Shown in pieces: positions 7,096-15,390 of a DNA stretch of 64,000 nt. A program made the position numbers and the translations under genes. The notes beneath the pieces were generated by a model, which was given only the letters and a program-made list of their open reading frames with translations, made no database searches and was not told the DNA's origin. How positions within the stretch are numbered: the stretch's first letter is position 1; each line of letters begins with the position of its first letter. Source of the stretch: Ignatzschineria ureiclastica (GTDB lineage: Bacteria; Pseudomonadota; Gammaproteobacteria; Cardiobacteriales; Wohlfahrtiimonadaceae); contig NZ_QEWQ01000001.1 in assembly GCF_003121845.1 (NCBI RefSeq), positions 62,001-126,000 on the forward strand. Reading direction: 5' to 3'.

Positions 7096-9312
7096 TTAAA
7101 ACTCATAATTCATTTTTAACCAAAGGCGACGACCTTCTTCAACTCGCGCATAGCGGTTTTGGAACTCTGTACTCGCTGTCGGTGCTTTAGTCCCTGTTTG
7201 TGCCACTGAATAATCCACAAAGTCCTTATCGAAGAGATTATCTACCCCAAAGTTAATGGTCATTTCACGAGACGGCTTGTAACTTGCTCCGATATTCACG
7301 AGCGCATAATTACGATAATAGACCTTCTCTTTATTCCAATTAAGATCATCATACTCTTTCGCACGATATTCCCCTTCTACCCAAAGATTCCATTGTGCGG
7401 CAACTTTCCAATCCGCTCTCAAGTTCACCATATGTTGTGGCGTCGTACTGAATGGGATTTTTTGCCCTTGGTTATTGGTATATCTGCTGTGAGTATAAGT
7501 ATAGTTCGCAGATAAGCCTAGATTCTCCAATGCTTGGAATTTAGCCCCTAATTCAAGTCCATATAATTTGGCATCATCCACATTGAAGCGCTTGCTGAAA
7601 GTCTCTGAGTTCTTATCATCCCCAGTGATTGAAACACATCCGGCAGATGGATCTAGTCGGCAGTTAGCAACCGTTTGTGATTCGATACGATCTTTAAATT
7701 TGGTATAAAAAGCAGTTGCATTAAATCTAAAGTTATCTTGATTATCAAATGAGAAACCAAGTTCCGCAGAGGTTGCAGTTTCAGGTTTAAGATCAGGGTT
7801 TCCTAATAGTGGCAAACGTCCTTGGCGACCAAGCCCGATAACACCGGGACTCATTAACTGCACATCAGGCGCTTTAAAAGCGCGGCTCACGCCACCTTTG
7901 ATTTGCCAATTATCATTAATATTCCACACTAAGTAAGCACGTGGACTGAAGTGGCTACCGAAATCTTCATTCTTGTCATAACGCAGACCTAACGTACCGA
8001 TAAGATTATCATTGAGCATCCACTCATCTTCTGCAAACAGTGCCCATTGATATTGTTTCTTATCAATATTGGCACCTTCTAAATTATCTTTTAATTTTTG
8101 TTGACGGTACTGCATCCCGGCACTAATGAAGTGATCACCAAGGCTAAACATCCATTTATTATCAAACACAATATTGGTATATTTGATATCGCGTTGAGCT
8201 CCGGAAAGTGAGGTATATCCTGTCGCAGAATTTTTATCAGCCACTAAAGGATTTAAACGACCTAATGTTTTAGTTTGGTCCCATAATAATCCTGATTCAA
8301 CTGTCGCAAAATCAAGTTCTGCACGATGTGTTAAGCCGATGCGCTCACGGGTAAAGTGCATATGATCTGCATATCCGCCGCCTGTTTTACCCGGTGCAAT
8401 TGTACTATTTTGTGTTCCTAATTGATTATCATCATTTTCATAACGCTGCACACCACGGTCATAGCTTAAAACAAATTCTTGGTTTTCTGGGGTAAAGGTT
8501 AAACGCGCGCCATAATTAAAGTTCTTACGCTCGCCTAAACCACTAAAGTTCGCAAGTTTCCCTGTATGTACGCCACTTGCAACTTCTGCTTCATTAATGG
8601 CATAGGTTCCTTTTGCATTACGTTTAGTTTGGAAGCTTCCCATTAAGGCAAGGCCAATCAGATCATTCTTAATCGGGCCGGCAACATAAAATGATGTAGT
8701 ATTACCACCGGAGAATTTGCTATCGGTCGGCTCTTCAATAGAGAAAGAGACTTGCCCGCCCCATTTTTCAGGGACTTTCTTCGTAATCACATTGATAACA
8801 CCACCGAGCGCATCTGAACCATAAAGCGTAGACATTGGCCCACGAACTACTTCAATTCGTTCAATTGCAGAGCTTGGGGGAATAAAACTTGAATCTACAT
8901 CGCCAAAGCCATTAGGACGCGCCCCCGAGCTATTTTGGCTCAAGCGTTGCCCATCCACTAAAAGTAGAGTGTAGTCATTTCCTAATCCCCGAATACCGAT
9001 ATTGACCCCACCCGATTTACCACCTCGGCTAATATTCACTCCTTCTACATCTTTAAGAACATCGCCAATATTGTTAAAGGGTTTTTCATTAATGGTCTCT
9101 TGACCAATGACAGAGATAGAGGCTGGTGCATCTTTTACTTCTTGCGCAAAGCCTGAGGCCGTTACAACTAATGAGCCTAGATCAATACTATTCGTAGTAT
9201 CTACATTCTCTTCACTACTCACCACTTGAGCGGAAGCGATTGTGAACAATGAGGATGAGGCTACAAGAAAAAGGGCGATATTAAGTTGTTGAGCAAGAGC
9301 ATTCCGACGCAT
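7096..9312 (-). CDS. TonB-dependent outer-membrane siderophore receptor (FepA/CirA-like)
   Basis: This 738-residue protein has a signal peptide (residues 1-28, ending ASA), a TonB box near DLGSLVVTASG, and a plug domain (about 55-175) with VRGPMSTLYGSDALGGVINV. A 22-strand-type barrel follows, with the typical GNPDLKPETATSAELG motif and a C-terminal aromatic (KMNYEF). Two Cys (in ANCRLDPSAGCVSI) are likely bridged in an extracellular loop. The overall pattern resembles catecholate siderophore/colicin receptors such as FepA, CirA and BfrD. The substrate cannot be fixed from sequence alone, and heme or another metallophore is possible. GGAAGGA lies about 9 nt before the ATG. A promoter with a Fur-like box and a perfect palindrome lies upstream, and tonB-exbB-exbD follow in the same direction. 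Confidence 0.9.
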   Translation of the reverse strand: MRRNALAQQLNIALFLVASSSLFTIASAQVVSSEENVDTTNSIDLGSLVVTASGFAQEVKDAPASISVIGQETINEKPFNNIGDVLKDVEGVNISRGGKSGGVNIGIRGLGNDYTLLLVDGQRLSQNSSGARPNGFGDVDSSFIPPSSAIERIEVVRGPMSTLYGSDALGGVINVITKKVPEKWGGQVSFSIEEPTDSKFSGGNTTSFYVAGPIKNDLIGLALMGSFQTKRNAKGTYAINEAEVASGVHTGKLANFSGLGERKNFNYGARLTFTPENQEFVLSYDRGVQRYENDDNQLGTQNSTIAPGKTGGGYADHMHFTRERIGLTHRAELDFATVESGLLWDQTKTLGRLNPLVADKNSATGYTSLSGAQRDIKYTNIVFDNKWMFSLGDHFISAGMQYRQQKLKDNLEGANIDKKQYQWALFAEDEWMLNDNLIGTLGLRYDKNEDFGSHFSPRAYLVWNINDNWQIKGGVSRAFKAPDVQLMSPGVIGLGRQGRLPLLGNPDLKPETATSAELGFSFDNQDNFRFNATAFYTKFKDRIESQTVANCRLDPSAGCVSITGDDKNSETFSKRFNVDDAKLYGLELGAKFQALENLGLSANYTYTHSRYTNNQGQKIPFSTTPQHMVNLRADWKVAAQWNLWVEGEYRAKEYDDLNWNKEKVYYRNYALVNIGASYKPSREMTINFGVDNLFDKDFVDYSVAQTGTKAPTASTEFQNRYARVEEGRRLWLKMNYEF

Positions 9313-9409
9313 GAATGAAGATCCTTCCAGATAAAAGTGACTAATCTAATAAAAATAAAGCTTTGCTAAAAAGCAATATGATTCACATCAGCAAGTGTTA
9401 ATATTTGAC

Positions 9410-9430
9410 TAATAGGAATTATTCCTATTA
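9410..9430. promoter_or_regulatory. Perfect 10-1-10 palindrome over the receptor -10 region
   Basis: TAATAGGAAT, a central T, and ATTCCTATTA form an exact 21-bp palindrome. It fully covers the predicted -10 hexamer of the receptor promoter, so a bound dimeric regulator would block transcription. It is not the usual Fur sequence, although it shares the AT-rich inverted form. The binding protein is unknown. Confidence 0.65.
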
Positions 9431-9446
9431 ATAAAGATAAAGTCAA
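9418..9446 (-). promoter_or_regulatory. Sigma-70 promoter of the TonB-dependent receptor gene
   Basis: On the minus strand TTGACT (9446-9441) is followed, after exactly 17 bp, by AATAAT (9423-9418). These match five of six bases each of the -35 and -10 consensus. It lies about 106 bp before the ATG. A Fur-like box sits directly upstream and a palindrome covers the -10. Confidence 0.65.
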
Positions 9447-9452
9447 TGCCAA

Positions 9453-9467
9453 TGATAACTATTTTCA
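9453..9467 (-). promoter_or_regulatory. Fur-like box upstream of the receptor promoter
   Basis: TGATAACTATTTTCA matches 12 of 14 specified positions of the 7-1-7 Fur consensus. It lies 6 bp upstream of the predicted -35, a position where Fur would hinder polymerase. Iron regulation is inferred from the site and the gene function. Confidence 0.6.
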
Positions 9468-9623
9468 ATTAAGAGCGACTTTTAAAGAATTTGTAAAATA
9501 AGTTGGCTTTATTTTTTATCTTTACGAAACTTTGCGATATCATAGCGTTACAAAATAGATCTATTGGAATAGCGATATTACTTTTATTGCGTTTAGCACG
9601 CCCTGACTTAACACAACTCTCTT

Positions 9624-11048
9624 ATGCTACGAACGATTACCACTTTCTCTTCGCTCTATCTCGCAACGCTCTTTATGCTCTTTGCGAATGGACTTTTGAC
9701 GACCTATCTAGCTCTCGATCTTGAAAGTAAAGGTGTCGGTGATGTCATTATCAGTAGCTTAACATCCGCCTATTATGCCGGCTTAGTCATTGGTGCAAAA
9801 TTTGGCCATCGTCTCATTGCTCGAGTGGGACATATTCGTAGTTATGCGGCTTGCGCCGGTATTACTGCAGCAACTGTGATATTAATGGCTTTAATTGACT
9901 ATACGGAATTTTGGTTGGCAGCCCGCTTTTTGATGGGCTTAATGATGATGTGTCAATATATGGTCATCGAAAGTTGGCTCAATGATCAGGCGGAACCTAA
10001 GCAGCGCGGAATTGTCTTTGGGATCTATATGGCAGCAAGTTCTCTTGGAATTTTATTAGGTCAATTGGCCATCTCACTCATCGATCCAATCGATGTCAGA
10101 ATGATGATGATTGTCTCGATGTTCTTCTCGCTCTGCCTTGTCCCGCTCTCTGTTACACGCGCTATTCACCCCATTCCACTAAAAGCGGCTCCTTTAAATC
10201 TCTTCTACTTTCTCAAAACGCTACCGCAAATTCTCTTAATTGCGTTATTCGGTGGAATGATGGTCGGTTCATTTTATGGTCTTGGTCCTATTTTTGCCAC
10301 ACGATTAGGCTTAGATACGCAAGATGCCGGGATCTATATGACCATCGCTGTCGGTGGCTCACTGATTATTCAGTGGCCTCTCGGGTTACTCTCAGATCGT
10401 ATGAACCGTCTCTTATTAGTCACGATTGTTGCCCTTATTTTATCCCTATTAGCGATCTTTATTAATCTACCGGCAATCAGTAATCTTTACATTATTATTG
10501 CCAGTTTCTTAGCTATTGCATTGCAATTTACCTTTTACCCGCTTGCTGTTGCCATTGCTAACGATAATATTGATGAAGATAAGCGGGTTTCCCTAAGTGC
10601 TATTTTACTGATGCTCTTTGGTATTGGCGCAGCAACAGGACCGCTTATCTCTGGTTATTTGATGGAATACTTTGGGGCAAAAGGGCTCTACATTTTCACT
10701 CTTGGCGTTGCAGGGGCTACTATTTGGCTTAATCTACTTCGAGCAAGTCGCAAACTACACACGCCGGTGGAAGAATCGCTTCCTCACGTTATTATGGCCG
10801 ATGCAAATATCTCCCCTATCGCCGCAGCCACTTTAGATCCTCGTATTGACGAAGAAGCTGTGAAAGAGGTGATGAAAAATGAAGAGGCGGAAGAGATTAA
10901 AGCCGCCCTTCGAGAAGAGATTGAAGCGGATGAACTTGAAAAGAGCAAATCAAAAATTGAGCGTTATGCGTTAATTCCTTATGGGGAATATAGTTATCAA
11001 CGCTTCTTGCAACAATATGGTAAACCTGATAATGAACAGGAATCTTAA
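9624..11048 (+). CDS. Major facilitator superfamily transporter (YcaD-like)
   Basis: This 474-residue protein has about twelve hydrophobic helices between residues 5 and 375. The loop after helix 2 (KFGHRLIARVGHIRSY) and the loop after helix 8 (PLGLLSDRMNRLLL) are the duplicated MFS signatures. The pattern resembles the YcaD/UMF2-type branch (WLNDQAEPKQRGIVFGIYMAASSLG). The substrate is unknown. A charged cytoplasmic tail of about 95 residues, rich in Glu/Lys/Ala (EEAVKEVMKNEEAEEIKAA), is longer than in typical members and probably helical. The gene diverges from the receptor and converges on tyrA. Confidence 0.8.
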   Translation: MLRTITTFSSLYLATLFMLFANGLLTTYLALDLESKGVGDVIISSLTSAYYAGLVIGAKFGHRLIARVGHIRSYAACAGITAATVILMALIDYTEFWLAARFLMGLMMMCQYMVIESWLNDQAEPKQRGIVFGIYMAASSLGILLGQLAISLIDPIDVRMMMIVSMFFSLCLVPLSVTRAIHPIPLKAAPLNLFYFLKTLPQILLIALFGGMMVGSFYGLGPIFATRLGLDTQDAGIYMTIAVGGSLIIQWPLGLLSDRMNRLLLVTIVALILSLLAIFINLPAISNLYIIIASFLAIALQFTFYPLAVAIANDNIDEDKRVSLSAILLMLFGIGAATGPLISGYLMEYFGAKGLYIFTLGVAGATIWLNLLRASRKLHTPVEESLPHVIMADANISPIAAATLDPRIDEEAVKEVMKNEEAEEIKAALREEIEADELEKSKSKIERYALIPYGEYSYQRFLQQYGKPDNEQES

Positions 11049-11062
11049 TGCCTCCTATCTGC

Positions 11063-11106
11063 GGGCGCGGGATTTGTCTGGATTTGCAAACATTCCCTCC
11101 CGCCCC
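11063..11106. terminator. GC-rich interrupted inverted repeat between convergent genes
   Basis: GGGCG.GGGA.TTTG (from about 11063) can pair with CAAA..TCCC..CGCCC (to 11105) as a long bulged stem. It is markedly GC-rich against the AT-rich surroundings and lies between the convergent MFS and tyrA stops. No T-run follows on either strand, so a terminator role is tentative. Confidence 0.35.
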
Positions 11107-11146
11107 AAATCAGCTTTGATTCAATATCAATAGCATCAATAATTAT

Positions 11147-12040
11147 CTACTGTGGTTCTTTGTAGAAATTATCCCGAGCGTGTTTTGCTCTAGCAAAGAT
11201 GGTTCGTAATACTTCACGATCTTCATCTTCAAGTGCATGGCGTAACATATCGATTTTTTTCTGATATGCCACTAAAACTTCTAAAATTGATTCTCGATTT
11301 TGCAAGCAGATATCAGACCAAAGTTCTGGATCTGAAGCTGAGATACGGGTAAAATCTCGGAATCCCCCGGCAGCAAATCGAAATATCTCCGCACGATCAT
11401 CTAAATTTGCCAAGGTATCAACGGTTGCATAGGCTAAAAGATGAGGAATATGGGAGGTTGCGGCTAATACCTGATCATGATGCTTTACGCCCATCTCTTC
11501 TGTTTCAGAACCAGCCGCGACCCACATTTCATGAACAGTCCGCACTGCATCATGGCTATTTTCTAAATGAGGAATCACTAGGGTTCGGCGTTTTTCAAAA
11601 AGTGTTGCAAAGGCATTCTCAACCCCATGCTTTTCTGTACCGGCAATGGGATGAGCAGGTACAAAACGCTCAGGAAGATAGCCTAATTCTGCCCGGATAC
11701 TATCAATTACAGAACCTTTTGTTGATCCTACGTCTGTCAGCACCGCATCAGGTTTTAAGTGTGGCATAATTTCCCGAACAATGGCTCCCATTGCTGTAAT
11801 GGGGGTTGCAAGAACAATAATATCGGCATTTTCTGCAGCTTTAATGGGATCATTGTAAACTTCATCCGCAACCCCAAGTGCTAAAGCTCGCTCAAGCGCT
11901 TCTTCATTACGATCATATGCAATAATCTTGCCAACCGATTGATTCTGTTTAAGCGCTAAGGCTAAAGAACCGCCAATAAGACCAATTCCCATAATTGCAA
12001 TGCGTTCTTTAAAAAAGGGTTGTGATAATTCTATCTTCAT
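11147..12040 (-). CDS. tyrA: Prephenate dehydrogenase
   Basis: This protein of about 297 residues oxidatively decarboxylates prephenate (or arogenate) in tyrosine synthesis. The NAD(P)-binding motif GIGLIGGS begins near residue 18. ATPITAMG, TDVGSTKG and HPIAGTEKHGVE, with its family-typical His, follow. The C-terminal half is the helical dehydrogenase domain. There is no chorismate mutase or ACT domain, so it is the monofunctional form. I start at the ATG at 12040, which has TTAGGA about 10 nt upstream. An in-frame ATG at 12100 would add 20 polar residues (MTRGIAKSKTNQVGKLGTSG) unlike the family and lacks a ribosome-binding site. Confidence 0.9.
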   Translation of the reverse strand: MKIELSQPFFKERIAIMGIGLIGGSLALALKQNQSVGKIIAYDRNEEALERALALGVADEVYNDPIKAAENADIIVLATPITAMGAIVREIMPHLKPDAVLTDVGSTKGSVIDSIRAELGYLPERFVPAHPIAGTEKHGVENAFATLFEKRRTLVIPHLENSHDAVRTVHEMWVAAGSETEEMGVKHHDQVLAATSHIPHLLAYATVDTLANLDDRAEIFRFAAGGFRDFTRISASDPELWSDICLQNRESILEVLVAYQKKIDMLRHALEDEDREVLRTIFARAKHARDNFYKEPQ

Positions 12041-12395
12041 GCCACTCGTTCCTAATTTTCCTACTTGATTAGTTTTACTTTTAGCAATACCTCTAGTCAT
12101 TAACTAGAGTTTCTAACTTTCATTATTATGTAATCCAAATACTCAATACGATTTTGGTATCTTTCCATTATGTCATTGAGTATCCGATTCAATCCTATTT
12201 ACAGTATAGCGCTCCCATAAAAAAGGCAACATATTCCCTTGAATATATTGCCCTAAGTTTAAACACTCTTAGCGAGACTTGTTAATGACAGATTGATGGC
12301 ATCACACAAAAAGCACGCTTTTCTCTCTCATTACCCATCGACTCTAATCTACAAAACTCTAATATAGAAGATCTATAGTCTACGAGTCTTAGAAT
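12041..12395. other. Intergenic region between transaldolase and tyrA
   Basis: This AT-rich spacer contains the transaldolase terminator at 12219-12252 and presumably the tyrA promoter. I see no further gene or RNA. Confidence 0.4.
12219..12252 (-). terminator. Rho-independent terminator of transaldolase
   Basis: On the minus strand GGCAATATATTC, loop AAGG, GAATATGTTGCC forms a 12-bp stem with one mismatch, followed by six T. It lies about 145 bp after the transaldolase stop. Confidence 0.75.
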
Positions 12396-13487
12396 CTATG
12401 CTTCACTGCGCGCATGTTCAATTGTCGAGAGTAGAGAATCAAAAGCAGATACAAATTGTTCAATGCCCGCGGCTTCTAAGTTATCACAAATAGCATTGAG
12501 ATCGATTTCTAGTGATTTCAATTCGGCTAAACGCGCCTCGGATAAAGCAATCTCTTCGGCAATCTCGGCTTTGACCTCAGCTTGAGCTGCTAAAAAAGCT
12601 TGATAGGTTTTCGGCGGCACTGTATTGACGCTCTCTGCCCCCATCAATTGTTGTAGATAGAGTAACTCAGGATACTCTGGGTTCTTCACGCCGGTCGAAG
12701 CCCATAATAGACGTTGTGGCTGCATTCCTGCTTTTTTGAGTAATTTTGCACGCTCTAAGCCCATCTCAAAGAGATAATGTTGGTATGCCATTTTGGCATT
12801 ATCTACCGCGATTTTCCCCATTAAATGAGGCGCTTTTTCTGCCACTAGACTATCAACAACGCTATCAATCCGAGAGATAAAGAAACTTGCCACAGAAGCG
12901 ATACGATCAATAGGTAATCCCGCCTTCACACGCGCCTCTAATCCTTTGAGGTACGCCTCTAGTACTGCTTTATAGCGATTAAGCGAAAAGATTAAAGTGA
13001 CATTCACATTAATCCCTTCAGCAGTTAATGTCTCAATAGCCACTAATCCTGCTTTTGTTGCCGGTACTTTGATCATTAAATTCGGACGATTAACCTCTTC
13101 CCATAAAACACGCGCTTCCATAATCGTGCCATTCGCATCATGGGCTAAATCAGGGGAGACTTCTAAGCTCACATAACCATCTCGATACTGCGTATCCTCA
13201 TAGGTTTTAGCAAATAGATCACACGCTTGACGAATATCTTGAATGGCAAGATGAAAAAAGAGTTCTCTTGCCGTTAAAGCTTCATGCGCTTCATTACGGA
13301 TATCGGCAATATAAGCATCACTGCCGGCAATCGCTTTCTCAAAAATAGCAGGATTTGAAGTGATACCTAACAATCCTTCCTCTTCGATCATTTTCGCTAA
13401 AATGCCCGATTCTCCGAGCATTTGGCGTTCAATATTATCAAACCAAATACTTTGACCAAGGCTTGCTGCTTTTCGAATGTTTCCCAT
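12396..13487 (-). CDS. tal: Transaldolase
   Basis: This 363-residue protein transfers a dihydroxyacetone unit between sugar phosphates in the non-oxidative pentose phosphate pathway. The Schiff-base lysine is Lys140 in NLMIKVPAT. GITSNPAIFEKAI near the N-terminus and INVNVTLIFSLNRY are further signatures. Length and motifs (LLWASTGVKNP, NTVPPKTYQAF) place it in the longer bacterial/actinobacterial-type subfamily, not the approximately 317-residue E. coli TalB form. It appears to be transcribed alone, with its own terminator downstream and a weak hairpin upstream. Confidence 0.93.
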   Translation of the reverse strand: MGNIRKAASLGQSIWFDNIERQMLGESGILAKMIEEEGLLGITSNPAIFEKAIAGSDAYIADIRNEAHEALTARELFFHLAIQDIRQACDLFAKTYEDTQYRDGYVSLEVSPDLAHDANGTIMEARVLWEEVNRPNLMIKVPATKAGLVAIETLTAEGINVNVTLIFSLNRYKAVLEAYLKGLEARVKAGLPIDRIASVASFFISRIDSVVDSLVAEKAPHLMGKIAVDNAKMAYQHYLFEMGLERAKLLKKAGMQPQRLLWASTGVKNPEYPELLYLQQLMGAESVNTVPPKTYQAFLAAQAEVKAEIAEEIALSEARLAELKSLEIDLNAICDNLEAAGIEQFVSAFDSLLSTIEHARSEA

Positions 13488-13547
13488 AATATTGTTTCTA
13501 TCCTTTTTACAGAATCTGTGTTCTCAAATAGAAGATGAAGAATTTCA

Positions 13548-13570
13548 AGGAGTTCCTCATAGTAACTCCT
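13548..13570 (-). terminator. Weak hairpin downstream of mltD
   Basis: AGGAGTT (13548-13554) and AACTCCT (13564-13570) form a 7-bp stem with a 9-nt loop between mltD and transaldolase. It lacks a clear U-tract, so it may only attenuate. Confidence 0.3.
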
Positions 13571-13714
13571 CATCCTCTCTAACCTTCACTACTTTAAGCC
13601 CTTATTGGCCGTTTTTCTACTATTTTTCTACCGATCAATCTCTCTTTTGCTAGATCCTTAAGGCATTTTAGTGCTTATCTATAGATTATGACTATTCTTG
13701 CATCAGATTGAATA

Positions 13715-14866
13715 TTACGGCTGAATTTTACTCAAACGATAAAAGCCTCTATTTTGAATCTGTTTTGTCGTGCCCTTCGGAAGCCAAATATCGTAATTAG
13801 CAGGGATTTCAGCTTGATTATTCAAAATATTACGTAACCAGGCAGGATTAAGATCCACTAATAGAGAAGCCGGTACATTCACCGCTCGAGAGAGATCTTC
13901 TAACTTCATCGGCACGACTAACTCGATCCCTTCAATACGACTTGGGTAGACACGATAACGAAATCCTGGGAAATAACGACTAGGATTTTCTGCAATTCGT
14001 TTAGCAGCTAAGAATTCAGCATAGAAGTTACGCGATGCAAATTTAAAGGCACCTTCATTATATTCAAATACAATTTTGCCGATATTCTTACCATAACGCT
14101 CTTTTGCACGAATACCATGACCTGCCCCCGAATTATAAGCTGTAATCGTTAAAGGCCAATAACCTAACTCTTTATGATTTGCTCGCATTAGGTTCGCAGC
14201 TCCCTGCACCGCATGATAAGGATCATAGCGAGAGTCGATGACATTGGCCCGCATTGGCATAAAGCCTCTGGCTGTCGAGGGCATAAATTGCCACATTCCT
14301 GCAGCGCCCACTTTTGAACGGGCACCTGTATTAAAAGAAGATTCTACATGAGGTAGATACGCTATCGCTTCTGGTAATCCTGCATCACGCATGACCGCTT
14401 TGAAGTAAGGAATATAGATTTGACTCCGCTCTAATCCCGCAAGGAATTCAGATTTAAGCCCCCGTTGCCCTCGTAGACGTTCAGCCGCGCCTATAATGGC
14501 ACGCGTTCCGCCGGCTTTTACCAACATATTTTTCATCCGGGTTTGTGCTGAGGTTAAAGGACGTTTATCAACCAAGGAGGCTTCTACAATTAAGAGATCA
14601 TCTTGAATAAGTCGAGAAGTCGTATCCCAGGCAAGTCGATCTCCACGAGGAATCACAGCAACATCATAAATGACATCCATATAACGATCATCATGGAAAG
14701 CCACTTCGTTGGTTTCCCAAACGCTATAGACTTTTACCCAAAAATCAACCATAGGTTCCATGGCCTTTGGTTCTTCAAATCCGACTTTTGAGCGCGATGA
14801 AGAAGCACAACCTGCAACGATTAATATTGCCATCATTACAATCAGTAACCGGCGCCACATTACCAT
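13715..14866 (-). CDS. mltD: Membrane-bound lytic murein transglycosylase (MltD-like lipoprotein)
   Basis: The protein has a lipoprotein signal (MWRRLLIVMMAILIVAGC, lipobox VAGC) and then about 140 residues of linker. An SLT domain follows, with the catalytic Glu in HVESSFN, then GAAGMWQFMPSTA and ITAYNSGAGHG. Such enzymes cleave the MurNAc-GlcNAc bond with anhydro-muropeptide formation at the outer membrane. LysM repeats typical of E. coli MltD are not evident; the last 70 residues are only LysM-like in length (VNVPASLLVDLNPAWLRN). I start at ATG 14866, which has TTAGGA 6 nt upstream. An upstream ATG at 14884 adds six residues. Confidence 0.88.
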   Translation of the reverse strand: MVMWRRLLIVMMAILIVAGCASSSRSKVGFEEPKAMEPMVDFWVKVYSVWETNEVAFHDDRYMDVIYDVAVIPRGDRLAWDTTSRLIQDDLLIVEASLVDKRPLTSAQTRMKNMLVKAGGTRAIIGAAERLRGQRGLKSEFLAGLERSQIYIPYFKAVMRDAGLPEAIAYLPHVESSFNTGARSKVGAAGMWQFMPSTARGFMPMRANVIDSRYDPYHAVQGAANLMRANHKELGYWPLTITAYNSGAGHGIRAKERYGKNIGKIVFEYNEGAFKFASRNFYAEFLAAKRIAENPSRYFPGFRYRVYPSRIEGIELVVPMKLEDLSRAVNVPASLLVDLNPAWLRNILNNQAEIPANYDIWLPKGTTKQIQNRGFYRLSKIQP

Positions 14867-15390
14867 TTTTTTTCCTAATGCCATTAATGAAACAATTCCT
14901 CTTCTATTCTTTTTGTATTAATAAAAAATCCGTTAATCAATGATTGAATACATGAACTTATACTATAACCTATACGGCAAGCTACACTAACAACTCACGA
15001 CATAACCCATTGATCTAATATCATAAGTATATAATCTTCTATTTATTAGTAAAATAGGTTCAAAATAAGCATTATTGAAATGCCGGCGCATCGGTTGTAA
15101 TAAATAAGGAAACTGTTCTATCCGGCATCTTGCAAGTGTTGTTTAGTACACTTTTATGTTTTTTGAAATCCCACAATAGCTGCTGAAAAAACCATTTTTC
15201 TTAAACCAAATTTACTACATAACAGATCATGATTATACCTGATATAGCTCTCTAAAATGTTCCCTAAAATTTCGCATATTCCCTGTAAATAATCGCAAGG
15301 AAATGAAAAAGATCTATCAATCTCGGCTTATTTGCCTATTCTGATAGATCTTTTGCGCTCATTATCGTAAATAATGAATTAAATAATCAA
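14867..15390. other. Intergenic region holding one copy of a dispersed repeat
   Basis: About 520 bp lie between argH (3' end) and mltD (5' end). The centre is occupied by repeat copy A (15059-15212). The rest is AT-rich and should carry the mltD promoter and argH terminator. An imperfect inverted repeat just after argH (about 15310-15357, GATCTATCA/TGATAGATC) may be that terminator. Confidence 0.5.
15059..15212. repeat. Dispersed intergenic repeat, copy A
   Basis: This 154-bp stretch aligns along its whole length with 50134-50285, about 80% identical by eye. The best-conserved blocks are TTCAAAATAAGC at the left end, CCGGCGCATC, GTTCTATCCGGCA and CCATTTTTCTTAAACCAAAT at the right end. TGCCGG (15081-) and CCGGCA (15122-) could pair as a stem, and AAGTGT/ACACTT forms a second small hairpin. 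No ORF of useful length is shared. It could be a MITE-like element or a structured RNA. Confidence 0.75.

Larger units (their letters stand above)
9313..9623. other. Divergent intergenic region between receptor and MFS gene
   Basis: This 311-bp spacer holds the iron-type control region of the receptor (9410-9467). The part from about 9480 to 9623 must contain the MFS promoter, but I see no strong match for it. No small gene is evident. Confidence 0.5.

Noticed and set aside
9503-9724. Short open frame overlapping the start of the MFS gene
   Set aside because: Its second half is out of frame with the clear MFS start at 9624 and it has no recognisable motif.
12041-12100. N-terminal extension of tyrA
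   Set aside because: The 20 extra polar residues do not match the family and the ATG at 12040 has the better ribosome-binding site.
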